DNA of 64,000 bases from Polytrichum commune (lineage: Eukaryota; Streptophyta; Polytrichopsida; Polytrichales; Polytrichaceae). The notes under the pieces were generated by a model that saw only the letters and a list, made by a program, of their open reading frames with translations, was not told the DNA's origin and did not search any database. The stretch is from positions 684,001 through 748,000 of the forward strand of contig OX485806.1 of the NCBI GenBank assembly GCA_950295325.1, in the 5' to 3' direction. Positions 22,368-33,640 of this stretch are shown in pieces. Positions within the stretch are counted from its first letter, which is position 1. Each line of letters opens with the position of its first letter. Position numbers and translations under genes: made by a program.

Positions 22368-25300
22368 TTATTCAAAAGAAGGCCGTAATTCCAAACTCAC
22401 AAGGTTGTCGCAATTCTTGCACTCCACATAACCATCACTTTCTTCCACCCTTGTGTTCACCTTACACTTGTCATAATGTGCTCTCAAAACCTTAGGAAAT
22501 ATAGTTTTTTTATGCTTTGAATGAGAGACCAATACATGTGCATTACGTCTTGGAGTTGGTCGTGATCCATTGCCTACTTCATATTCCGGTGTCTTTCGTT
22601 TTTGTCCATGCCCCATCCTTGTTCGTCTCACATTCTCCTGAATACTGGCTATAGATCCACGCCGGGGAGTATCAATAGTGGAAGGTCTTTCGAAAGTTAT
22701 AGGCTTTGAAAAAGAATCAATAAACGTCCGCATAGTATGTGTCTTGCGCATCATTTCTTCTTCACAATAATGTTCAACACAAGATCGTTCTTTTTCTATC
22801 AATTTTTGAATGTCATCCAAAGCATTCAAAAATCCGTTCATATAATCATTTCTTTCCACGATATTTCCAGAAATATCCGATTCCAATGTATCAATTTCCA
22901 TTGAGGATATTGATTCCAAATTCACAATATCATCTAAATGATCCACATGCTCCACACGTTCCACATCCCTTATAAGTTCTTGAGCTTGTGGACAAGGAAA
23001 ATATTCTTTCACAATCAATTGTACTCCCAATATGTGTTTGTAAGTAGATTTTTGTGATGGACAATGACAAAAATAAGTGTTCAAAAAAACACTATACTTT
23101 GTGTTAGGAATACTCTCACTTGTAATCCGAAATAACATATGATCCGCATCTACCACCTCCAATATTGCATCCGGATTCACTTGGTAAGCTTTCAATATTC
23201 GTTCTCCTCCTTTTAAACGTCGACGACGTTCCTTGGTATTACCTCTTCTTGAAAACCTTCCCGAATCACCTACATATAAATTATAAAATACATAAGATAT
23301 ATAATTAAATTTCTACAAACAATATGTATCACGAAAATTTATCAAAAATATTAAATATTATAATATTATGCATGAATTGAACAAAAAAATTACTTACTTA
23401 TAAGTTGCACAGTTTGAAAATGATCAAGAAGAGTAGGTCCACCAATTCGACTTCCATCCGCCGCGCTACCCACAATTGCAACAATGAGATCCCTAAGCGC
23501 ACGATTGACTTTTCCTTGAAGCAAAGTATACTTAATCCATTCCCAATGTCTTTCGATGTGATTTGTAGTATCCATACCTCCGTAGGTAAATAGACGATCA
23601 AATCGTGGCCATAGTCTTCTCCAAGGTACATTCTCACCGGCCCATTCTTTCTCCATGTAATCTACCACATTCGGTATATGTTGAAAATTTTCGTAAAATC
23701 TCTTGAGATTGTTGTCAAATTGTTGTTCTTGTGGACAATGCATTAAAAAATGCAACGCTCTCCAAATATTATCTTTGTCGATAGCGGGTACACGAGTAAG
23801 AAGATTCTCACTCCAAGCCTTCATCACATGGAAATGACATAGTAACACATTTCCACCAATTTGTATTTTTTTCCCATTCTCTACACGCCAACAATGAATA
23901 TCCTTGCCAACAACTTCATTAATAGCATTTAAAGACGTCTTATGCTTATCAATAAGAATAGCAGAAGGTCTCACATCTCCAATAGATGCAAATGCAGCAG
24001 TAAGAGCTAGTTCCAACGCGATGCCTTCATGACTTTGTCCTTGTTCTCGTTTCACATCTCTAGTACATAACATATAAAATATAGGGACTCCTTTGCCATC
24101 TTGGTTTGGGACAATTGCGGCATATAAAGGAAGACCATATTGATTGGTACAAAAAGTAGAATCAATAGCCCACGAATTGCCATGTGAAAATCTTCTCCTA
24201 ATATTTCGCATCCACTCATCTTGTATGATTACAACAAAATGACGTTTTCTTGGATCTATCTCTTTTGGCAAATATGGTTGATAGAATATGACTTTTTGTT
24301 GATCTTGTAATCTTCGGCATTCTAGTTGAGCGGCATCCCAATCATCTTTTCGCAAAGCATCTACACATATTATCATGACAACATATCAAAATATGTAATG
24401 AACATTTTAATTTATTTTAAATTACACATACATTATGAAAAGTATAACTTACCATTCAATCTCATAGAATGCCTCAATTGTGCCACTTCTTTTGCGATGA
24501 TGAAAAATCGATATGTAACTTTCTCCAACTCCGTCACAATACCTTTAATATTGTTTGCCTCTCGATTGGAAGCAAGAGCCACCGTCGATGTGGAAATCAT
24601 CCTCTTAAAATTTTCCTTCGCCATAGCCATAACCAATGGATGCACAGGCAGAAAAATGATATCGGCTTCCGAACCTGGAACATGTCCCGTGTGTTGTGTA
24701 TGCACAGAAATTGTAACATCTCCCAATTGTAGGTCACGGTCACAATTATCATGTGTAATGACTTCCACCGTTTTCAATTGAAAAGAACAACCACACAACC
24801 TAGACTTCCTATCTTGATTTGCATCTTTTTCTTGAGATTGACTAATAAAAGATGTCTTTCTATGAGGACGCTTCTTGTTTCCACTCCGATGACAATGATA
24901 GTACTTCACAATTTGATCTTTACATTTATAACTTCTTCGTAATTTGCGGAAGACCATATACTTTGTGCATATTTGATCAAGTGTGACATCCAAAAGGTGA
25001 TGGGGAATATTATGAACCTCATCCCATAATTTGACATTATCACAAATTGCACAATAACGAAGATATTTTTCAACATATGAACTATGAATTCCTCCAACTC
25101 TAATATCCGTTGTCCATTTCTTTCGAATCGCATTAAGTGTGGAAGTTAACGGTAAATGTTTGCCGTCAACATTTACATGACACTTTTGAACTATGGAAGG
25201 CCACAACTCAATGGGAGGAATTTGCCGTTCTATTGAATCTTGTCTCATGGGCGATAAAAATACTTCGTCATTGATATTAACCAATTTGACGTTCTCTTGA

Positions 25301-25779
25301 AGTTTTTTCCATCTTTCTACGGTATAACCAACATCATTGACATTAACATAACGTCCATGATTTTTTTCAAGGGGTCGAAAACTAACATCCGATTGACGAA
25401 TTTGCTCAAATGTAGGAATTGATTGTGTTTGTAAACAATCAATCATGAGCTTCATACTCCCAAATGTAAAATGCACATACTTTGGAAAAGTATCAATAGG
25501 AATATGCTCCAAAAAAAGAAAAAAAGGCTCATCTTTAGAATTGTCGATGTTGGTACATGAAAAACTTGCATGGTCCACATCACTTTCATGTAATCCTTGA
25601 TGAATTTCTTCATGGCCTTCAAATTCGGACTCATAATCCGATAAGTTGAAGTACGTCTCCCCGTGATTCTCGAAAGAACCTCCAACGATGTCCTCCACTT
25701 GCACAACAAAATCAAGTTCTTCCTCAAAATCTGATGGATAAATGTAGTCGTCTTGTAAATCTTCAGTTTCTTCTTCCAT
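22368..25779 (-). CDS. MULE (Mutator-like) transposase, three exons
   Basis: Exons 25779-24453, 24360-23398 and 23269-22368 join in frame (donors GTAAGTT and GTAAGTA, acceptors GTGTAG and ATGTAG) into 1063 codons plus stop. The first Met I accept is at 25779 (MEEETEDLQDDYIYPSD). The frame is open upstream, but that part is not acidic like the N-terminus. Exon 1 is acidic and then carries a Cys/His cluster (YHCHRSG, LCGCSF, HTQHTGH), a likely zinc-binding DNA-contact region. Exon 2 is the MULE catalytic core: WAIDSTFCTNQYGLPLYAAI (first Asp), SAILIDKHKTSLNAI (second Asp), the LCHFHVMKAW motif, and TNHIERHWEWIKYTL (Glu). Exon 3 opens with a basic patch and a SWIM-like zinc finger, CHCPSQKSTYKHI, in which the third Cys is Tyr. 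No frame break was seen. Terminal inverted repeats were not found, so it could be an autonomous MULE or an immobile, possibly co-opted copy. Confidence 0.85.
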
Positions 25780-26480
25780 TGAAGCAAATTTAATGTGTTC
25801 ACAAACACATGTTGAAAAAGAACCTACATACACCCACGCAAACAAATGTTGAATTCCTTTCAATCTTACAAATATCATTTTTTCATGCTTAGTCTTCTTT
25901 AAACCCAAAAGGTGACAAATACTAACCAACATAAACCACAAATTTTATATTTCCTAATTACACAATGATAATATACATTACAATTCATTATGAAACATAA
26001 TATAAATATCCTATAAAGTACACAAATAGAATTATAAACCCTCTAAATATGTACCTCCAAACTTCTTATGTTTGATGTCTTGAATCCAAAGTTTATTCCC
26101 TTATTCGTCTAGAATTCACTTCTTAAAAAAAAAACCATAGGATATGTACAAGTTTAGAAAGCGTTTAAAAAAACTCAATATTGGTAATGGTTACAAGCTT
26201 GCACACCCACCAAATCATTCATGTAAAAGGAATTCGTCAATGGTATGATTTGTGTGTCTTATTCTTCAATTACAATTCATTGTTTACTTCTAACATTCCA
26301 TGATCGAAATGTCATATACATGAAGATCAAATCATGGATATCTTTGACAACATAGACATAATGGAACAACAATGTGAAGTACTTATCTCCAAAATTGTAT
26401 TTGTAATCTCTAAAAACCTAAATCTTTGCACTAAAAGCCAACACTATCCGTACATAAACTACACAACTCCGTGAAGGAGC
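25735..26480 (-). repeat. 5' end and upstream region of the MULE gene (duplicated unit, copy 1)
   Basis: Covers the first codons of the transposase gene and about 700 bp upstream of it. The start-codon part (25735-25870) matches 27515-27645. The distal part (26205-26470, e.g. CATGAAGATCAAATCATGGA) matches 28190-28345 and 27725-27775. This region probably carries the MULE promoter. No core promoter element stands out. Confidence 0.65.
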
Positions 26481-27514
26481 CATATTTTACATAATTTTGC
26501 ATGACACTTCAAAGTGTTGGTGAAGATACCGTTGTCTCAATTTTTGTGAAGTATGGAGTGAGTTGGATGCATAGATAGTCGTAAATTGTTGGAGGACCTG
26601 CAACATGTTAATACAATTATTAGTTTTCAAAAGCTAGTAGGGAATTTAGATAAGTTGACAATTGCTAACCTAGGTAGGCAACACCATAGATCTTTGCGCT
26701 CCTATGTCAAGAGTTCTTGAGAACATTTGTATGTCGTTATAAGTTATTATGTCATACAATCTATATTGCTTATGTTTTCGTATTCCCTTGATAGTACGAC
26801 AATTTTATGTCATTTGTCATATGAACGAGAAGACAACACCTCGATAATACAACATTTTATGCGTTTCCCAAACGTGTCATACTAAAGAGGGATAACAATA
26901 ATATCGAGGGTGTCGTACTAATGAGTTTAGACTGTATAGTGGTCAGGATGAGGGATAGAAAACAATTTCTACACGAGAATTGAACTCTGTTAGTTTTGGA
27001 ATCAATAAGATATCTTCCAAATCCGCAGGGTGCTTGATGATAAATACCTTAAAGTGGTTTTGTTTTATGTATTTATTCATTTTTGGATATATGTGACCCA
27101 TACCTAAACAAGTTATGTAACTCTGCGACATAAGTTAGATGCATGGTTCACAAATGGAGGTAGCTTTATCCACTCAATACTGGATGTGTGTTGGGACAAC
27201 CTTTGGACACTTTCTTTTGTGCTCTCATAATTTCATGGTCACAGCTCATGGCTCGTGTGTGAAGTGACCCTTAAGTTACCGCCCAAACACTAATATATCT
27301 CTCTAAAGTTAGGCTTATTTTTATTGAATCACCTTCATGTGTGAAACCTGACTTAGTTGTGGAATATAGTTAAGTTAAATATAAGTTCAAAATCCTCCTT
27401 GGACACCCCTCTTGGCACAAAATAACAATTTTCTTGATACTTAAACCTTAAACCCCAAACGTGGAGAGCCAACCGCTACTCAGAGATGAACTGGTTGAGT
27501 TTGAGAACTAACCA

Positions 27515-28345
27515 GATATGATGGACAAATGTAGTCGTCATGTAAATCTTCAGTTTCTTCCTCCATTGAAGCAAATTTAATGTGTTGACAAACACATGTT
27601 AGAAGACAACCTACACACATCCACAAAAAGAAATGTTAAATTTCTTTCAATCTTACAAGTTAAATTTTTTCATGAATTGCACAAGTTCATGCTTAGTGTT
27701 CTTTACATATGAACCATAAATATTGGTAATGGTTGCTAGCTTGCACACCCACCAAACCATTCATGTAAAAAAAAATCCTCAAAACTTACAAGAACAATAT
27801 GCATATAGCTACAAAGCTTTGAACTCTCAAAGTCTCCTATGTTCACCCTAAAATTGACATTCATATCTTCACTTCAAAGCTCTATTTTTATTTTTATTTA
27901 TTTTCTAGATTGAACTTCTTGAATAACCCAATCATTCATTGAATAAGCATCAAAGGTTTAGAATGTGTTACGAAATTGAACAATGATATTGGTCGGTAAC
28001 TTGCACACCCTAAACCACACACTGATTTTTACCATTTGATTTACATATGAACCATGAAAACCAAGATGCGATAAACTTTGATTGCTTCACATAATGGATA
28101 ATGTTATGATTTACAGTCAATGGTGTGATCTATGTCTTATCCTTCGTCTATAAATAATCATTTTGCTTTTACTAATTCTTGAGTCATATGCTTGAAATGT
28201 CACACCCATGAAGATCAAATCATGGATGTCTTTGACAACATAGACATAATGGAATAACAAATTGAAGTATTTATCTCCAAACTCGTATTTCTATTCTATA
28301 GTAACCTGATTCTTTGCGCTAAAAGCCAACACTATCCACACATGT
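27515..28345 (-). pseudogene. Truncated second copy of the MULE 5' end
   Basis: The sequence around the MULE start codon recurs here (minus-strand ATG at about 27566-27568, then GAGGAAGAAACTGAAGATTT). It carries only about 15-20 codons before similarity stops near 27515. There it abuts sequence matching the left arm of the foldback repeat (CTGGTTGAGTTTGAGAA). Upstream, diverged homology to the MULE 5' region continues to about 28345. This marks a second MULE insertion, or a segmental duplication that lost the transposase body. Confidence 0.65.
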
Positions 28346-28489
28346 ATTGCACCCTTTTTGTATAGGAGCAACAACCTCCTCATGTCTAATCTTTAATGTA
28401 GAGAACAGTTACTGCACACCTTTTGAAGCTGACCATTTGATACATAACCATATGATACTTAACCATAGGCGAGAGATTTCTTATGAAAC

Positions 28490-28786
28490 CCAGAAGCTAA
28501 GCAACCTCCTCCAAGGCCTTTGAAGTACACTCTCTGCCTCTAGAGGCTACTCCTCTTTCAATGCATATCCTAGACTGTCATATAAGGCCGAGGCATTCCG
28601 ATTATTTGCTTCAACATGCACATACAATTTTTTCAATTTCATCTGCTTGGCCACCTGCACCACATGTACAACAATGCCACGAATGATCCTTAAATCAGAT
28701 GTGCTATATACATATAGTGTGGTTTCAAGGGCGTAATCAACTGCAATATCTTTTTTTGAAGCATCCACAGGAAAAACTAGTGTCAC
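28490..28786 (-). pseudogene. GNAT-family acetyltransferase C-terminal exon, broken
   Basis: The minus strand reads VFPVDASKKDIAVDYALETT and then, after a central stretch, MKLKKLYVHVEANNRNASAL followed by YDSLGYALKEE. The LYVHVEANN..A.ALY..LGY pattern is the acetyl-CoA-binding and C-terminal part of GNAT (GCN5-related) N-acetyltransferases. The part is about 80 residues of a domain usually near 150. The usual R/Q-x-x-G-x-G/A motif is not visible in the middle segment (SDLRIIRGIVVHVVQVAKQM may be its decayed form). A TAG follows KEE directly, and sequence resembling a continued tail (VYFKGLGG) follows in a shifted frame. A splice acceptor (CACTAG) precedes VFPVDAS, at about 28779. I read it as the last exon of a decayed gene. 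Confidence 0.6.
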
Positions 28787-29079
28787 AATCGAAGTATAAA
28801 GAGCAGTTTGTACCTACTCATTATTGTAGGCATATGCTCCAAGAATTTGAAGCAGGAAAAAAACCTCTTGACCATCATGTGCCACCTGCACCAGCAAGAT
28901 ATTCTTAGTAGATATACATCCAAGAATAACCTCTTTAAGCTCTGCATAAATTTCATCTCAGGTGAACATTATCAAGTTGTTCAACCAGGAATTACACCGC
29001 ACACAATATTCTTCCATTATCATACACTCAAAAAGTACCCTTTACAAACAAGGTCCCCTTAGTCATAAATGTCAAACCT

Positions 29080-29964
29080 CAAACCTCAAGATGTTGATTG
29101 TGAAACCCAAGAAAAAGTTCCTCTCACTAACATGAAAAGAAATATCTCTCAAGTCAATAATACCTATGAGTTCTTATTGATCAATATGGAGCATGACAGA
29201 AGTGGTTACGTACGCAACATCTGCACATTTGTAGTGGAATGCATTGCTTTTGAAGCAGGAAAAAATTGCAGAAAGGGTAGCAAACTTTGTGAATTTCGTT
29301 ACTTAATTTTCAGGACTATATTTCATCTGCAATCTCTCAGAATTCATGCAGCTTTCCTCCTAAACCCTAAACCTCAAGAAGCAAGATGCTGATTGTAAAA
29401 CCCAAGAAAAAGTTCCTCTCACTAACATGAAAAGAAATATCTCTCAGGTCAATAATACCTATGAGTTCTTATTGATCAATATGGAGCATGACAGAAGTGG
29501 TTACGTACGCAACATCTGCACATCTGTAGTGGAATGCATTGCTTTTGAAGCAGGAAAGAATTGCAGAAAGGGTAGCAAACTTTGTGAATTTCGTTACTTA
29601 ATTTTCAGGACTATATTTCATCTGCAATCTCTCAGAATTCATGCAGCTTTCCTCCTAAACCCTAAACCTCAAGAAGCAAGATGCTGATTGTAAAACCCAA
29701 GAAAAAGTTCCTCTCACTAACATGAAAAGAAATATCTCTCAGGTCAATAATACCTATGAGTTCTTATTGATCAATATGGAGCATGACAGAAGTGGTTACG
29801 TACGCAACATCTGCACATCTGTAGTGGAATGCATTGCTTTTGAAGCAGGAAAGAATTGCAGAAAGGGTAGCAAACTTTGTGAATTTCGTTACTTAATTTT
29901 CAGGACTATATTTCATCTGCAATCTCTCAGAATTCATGCAGCTTTCCTCCTAAACCCTAAACCA
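29080..29964. repeat. Tandem array, 3 x 295 bp
   Basis: Three consecutive copies with exact 295-bp spacing: ATGAAAAGAAATATCTCTCA starts at 29129, 29424 and 29719 within one base or so. Copies differ by only a few substitutions. Each plus-strand copy carries the same ~86-codon frame (MKRNISQVNNTYEFLLINME...), but there is no known motif. The frames are a by-product of the repeat, and the minus strand is the strand of the surrounding exon fragments. The array lies between the acetyltransferase-like exon and the coding-looking fragment at 29966-30077, so it probably expanded inside an intron of that gene. Confidence 0.85.
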
Positions 29965-29965
29965 T

Positions 29966-30077
29966 GAGAGTGTCTCTGTCAAGGATAACCTTCACGCCCT
30001 CAATCGAAAGGGACAGAAAGTCCCCCTTCTTTGATGCAATGTTCTGAAACCACCATGCAAAAGGATCGACACGAGAA
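29966..30077 (-). pseudogene. Coding-looking exon fragment, minus strand
   Basis: The minus strand reads RVDPFAWWFQNIASKKGDFL and continues SLSIEGVKVILDRDTLM, followed directly by a GTTTAGG donor-like sequence. This is 35-40 codons of clean, complex peptide on the same strand as the acetyltransferase-like exon. I do not recognise the family. A good AG acceptor in front of it is not visible. It may be an upstream exon of the same broken gene. Confidence 0.4.
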
Positions 30078-30171
30078 TTGAAATTCAGAGCACATCACAT
30101 GTATACGGATTACCTTTTTTTACACATTTAAGTAATAAATTCTCATACCAGTAGTAACTGAAATCCAAAAA

Positions 30172-30603
30172 CTACTGCCAACTCATTTCAAAAACCTAAA
30201 CACTAGGAACATCCCACACGCAATTAAGCAGCCGGTTATTATTGAGGTCATGTATACAAGATAAACCATCAAGCATGTCATCATTCAGTTTCACTTCTGC
30301 ACTACAATTCTCTAAGCTTGGAAGGGAGAATTTCGGGCGATTCTAAGCTTCTACACCGCTTGATATTCCCTACACACAGTTTAACCTCTACTGCCAACTC
30401 ATTTCAAAAACCTAAACACTAGGAACATCCCACACGCAATTAAGCAGCCGGTTATTATTGAGGTCATGTATACAAGATAAACCATCAAGCATGTCATCAT
30501 TCAGTTTCACTTCTGCACTACAATTCTCTAAGCTTGGAAGGGAGAATTTCGGGCAATTCTAAGCTTCTGCACCACTTGATATTCCCTACACACAGTTTAA
30601 CCT
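30172..30603 (-). repeat. Tandem duplication, 2 x 216 bp, containing a coding-looking exon
   Basis: Copies at 30172-30387 and 30388-30603 are nearly identical (a few substitutions, e.g. GGGCGATTC against GGGCAATTC). On the minus strand each copy reads PKFSLPSLENCSAEVKLNDD, then MLDGLSCIHDLNNNRLLNCV and WDVPSV, before TAG/GTTTTTG. The duplication therefore doubles a possible ~46-codon exon. The family is not recognised. Same strand and neighbourhood as the acetyltransferase-like fragment. Confidence 0.6.
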
Positions 30604-31239
30604 CTAAGGTAAGCATGCCCAATTCAGGCACTTATCTTGATCACCTATGAGTGGTGTGTGGTCATGTTTGAATCAAAAAACGGACACCAAAAAGAAATGT
30701 ACTTACAAGAGATTGGACTCCGAGCTCAAAATTTGTTGATTTTCAGATAGATACCAATGCAATGCCCTTGCGCTCACACAATAGGTAATACAATGATATT
30801 TCAGCTGCGATAACGAGCGCCAAAACACTCATCCTTGCCGTCGCTGATCCAAGAACCACATTCTGGAGGCAATCAAATAAATGTGGTGATTGCACCCGAG
30901 AGTATAGAAAGAGACAGGAAAAAGAGGAGAAAGGAGGAGGTGGAGGAAAAAGGGTGCATGCTGCAAGAGTCGTTACCATAGTGCACCACCAAAGAAGAAG
31001 AATAAGATGATGGTGATGAAGATGAAGAAGAACTCCTCCAGCCTCAGATTGAACAAGACTCCAGGGATGATGCTCCGCTCTTCCAATGGGCAATGATAAC
31101 CCACTTCTCTTCCTGCCGAATCAATAATCCCACATGAGCAAAACTCCCAAATTCCCTCCAACCAATGCCATCAAAAATGCCACCTTCTCACTTCGAGAAT
31201 TCTCCCTGCCATAGCCAACCAAGAATTCGAATTCGCTCG

Positions 31240-31500
31240 CCGCTCGTGAGCGGGGAGCCACCTCCCGGGCAGAGCAGGGCGGGCAGGGAGGAGCGGGCAC
31301 CTCACTCGGGCGGGCAGGAAAAATCGGGGCAGGGCGGGCAGGCAGAAGCTGGGCGGGGCGGGCAGCTAGGGGGGTAGAGGCGGGGGCCCCATTTTGAGGG
31401 GCCCTTAGTGACAACGAGGGGCAGCTGCCCCACAAAGAAATCAGGATTTCTTGGACCCGACCGAAAACTTGTGCCCGCCCGCCCGATTTTGAAAAAACCA
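31240..31500 (-). repeat. CCCGCC-rich GC repeat, copy 2 (inverted)
   Basis: Reverse-orientation copy of the repeat at 19131-19334. The same lead sequence CCCCATTTTGAGGGGCCCTT is at 31388-31407, next to GGGCGGGCAG repeats. The 163-codon minus frame crossing it (31612-31121) is mostly low-complexity Pro/Ala/Arg and I do not call it a gene. Confidence 0.75.
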
Positions 31501-31619
31501 TTGCCCTTGCGTTATTGAAGGCCATTTTATCACAAATCCCATATTGAGTGCACTTCATTGTCAAGGTCCAAAATCTAATATATGTGTTCACTTCCATTGA
31601 GTAAACAAACAATTGACTA

Positions 31620-32764
31620 GAATCTCATTTACGAAATGAAACCGCCAATAAAGCATGTTGTTAACTTGGAAGTAGGAAATATTACAAAATCCTCATTAGC
31701 ACTAAGGTTGTGAATTTTGTGACTTACCATTGAAAGGGTCTTTGCCATTCTAAAATGAACCAAAATTAGTTCTTAAATTTTTAGTATGTTTGTTTTATGA
31801 TATTTTAGTTAGTACCTTCTACTTTCACAAAGTATTCATACACGCTCTAACTAATTAAGTGTGATTAGATGTATTTAATTATAAATAATCCTAATTAATA
31901 CAAACTAAGCCCACTTAAATCAGAAAGTATGCTTCTCAAATGAAATAAGCCCAATTAAATATAAAATGCACTTAATCGTGATTTAATTCATATATGGGGA
32001 ACGATGTGCTTAATTACAATTGTTTAGGCTGAATGCACTTAATTAGGCTAAACCACTTGAAATGTATGTGCATACTTGTAGAAACCTAGGCCTTGTGCCG
32101 AATTACCTTCCAATACGGTTATGTAGACTTAATTACATTTAATTACGTTTAATTGGTTCAAGTGTGTATGCTTTATTGACAATTTCACTTCGGAAATGAG
32201 ATTGCAGTCAATTGCGGTGAATTTTGAGGTATGATATGATACTGACCACCATCAACCACCTTTGTTTACTTGTTTGTGAAGATGTAGACTCATTAGAACA
32301 ATGAAAGATGAGCTGGTGTACGCAAATCTAATAAGGTTTCGTAAACTCCAAATTGTGACTAATCCTGTAATGTGGTTGGAGAAGCCAGGTTGACACTACT
32401 AGAGATTGTGTACAATCTAGACATGTAACATGACATTTATTGAAGTAAACAAAGACGTGACTTAATAACATATATTACTAGAAATTGTGTTGTCTACGAC
32501 ATGTCTTGGGGGACCATGCCCTACACCCCATGAATCGTCTATTTGGACATAGCCAATATGTTTAGGACCATTGCTTATGATGTCTGAATATATTAATTAT
32601 TTTATGGGCTCCACACTAAATTATTACTTAACGTTAAAACGTACATGCATGTGTAGGGCTATCATTGGTTGATATGCTGAATAATGAGTGGTCCTATTTT
32701 TTAACAAATGAGTGGCATTTAAAAGAGATATCCATCATTAGTAAGTCCAATCCTCACCTCCCGA
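31620..32764. other. AT-rich stretch without a gene
   Basis: No open frame of note. The sequence is repeatedly built from AATTA/ACTTAAT words. Around 32240-32395 it resembles the reverse of 18310-18460 (GACCACCATCAACCACCTTT and GAGAAGCCAGGTT words), indicating another dispersed, diverged repeat. Confidence 0.45.
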
Positions 32765-32910
32765 GCCTTGCCATCTATAAGCACCTATAGTTCTAAGAGC
32801 CAAGCCACTTACCTAGTAGGCTAAGCCAAGGGCAGGGGCCAAGGGGTTTGATCCTTGAACCTCTTGGCTCCCACATAGAGGCCTTAGCCACTAAGCCACC
32901 ACTCCGCGCA
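32765..32910 (-). mobile_element. tRNA-derived SINE-like element
   Basis: On the minus strand an A-box-like GGTGGCTTAGTGGCTAAGGC (32900-32881) is followed about 20 bp later by a B-box-like AGAGGTTCAAGGATC (near 32862-32848). This is the spacing and order of an RNA polymerase III promoter from a tRNA. The downstream part shares features with the SINE at 47655. The B box is imperfect, and clear target duplications were not found. Confidence 0.5.
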
Positions 32911-32939
32911 TGATAGATTAGAAGTATTTATAAAATTTA

Positions 32940-33640
32940 TATATAGAGGCCCCAAGTTAATCTTTATGTTTTATTTACTATATACAATATAATATATATT
33001 ATTTACTGTCTATTATTTATTTCTTATAATTTAATGCCTCGTATTTATTATTTATATTATCATATTTACTATGTATTGCCTAATATTCACAAATTATAGT
33101 ATATTATTTACTATTTATAGTATTTAAAAAAAACATTATTTCCAATATGTTATTATTATCTACTATTTATGGTATAATATTTAATATTTAATATTAATGG
33201 TCTGATATTTATTATTTATTATTTATAGTATATTATTACTATTAATGGTCTGATGTTTATTATTTATATTATTTTATATTTTAATATAATATTATTATCT
33301 ACTGTATATAGTAAATTATTTACTATTTATGGTCTCATATTTAATTTTTAATATTCAAGTATATCAAAACTATTAATGGTTTTCTGTTTATTATTTATAA
33401 TATTTTATTATTATCTGTTTTATATAATATAATGTTTATTTATTTCAGTATATTATTCTTATCTAATGTATATAGTATATTATTTACTATTTATGGTATG
33501 ATATTATTATGATATTAGTTCTATTAATGGTGTGCATTTCTTATTTCTTATTTATTGTTTATTATTGTATTATTAACGGTCTTTTATTTATTATATACTG
33601 GAAGTTGTCTATTATTTACTGTGTACATGGTTTTCCACAT
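32940..33640. repeat. Extremely AT-rich degenerate repeat (TATTTA/TTATTTAC words)
   Basis: About 700 bp built from recurring TATTATTTACTATTTAT, TGGTCTGATATTTATTAT and similar words, with almost no G or C. It looks like an old, degenerate minisatellite. No gene. Confidence 0.7.

Noticed and set aside
29069-29967. Three tandem 86-107-codon genes
   Set aside because: They are the same frame in a 295-bp tandem repeat, with no motif, no independent flanks and opposite strand to the neighbouring exon fragments.
29075-30603. CRISPR-like or other prokaryotic repeat system
   Set aside because: The repeats are long (216 and 295 bp) and directly adjacent without unique spacers, and the genomic context is plant nuclear.
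31121-31612. A 163-codon minus-strand frame with Pro/Ala/Arg repeats
   Set aside because: It crosses the dispersed CCCGCC repeat that also occurs at 19.1 kb. The composition is low-complexity and the frame is a by-product.
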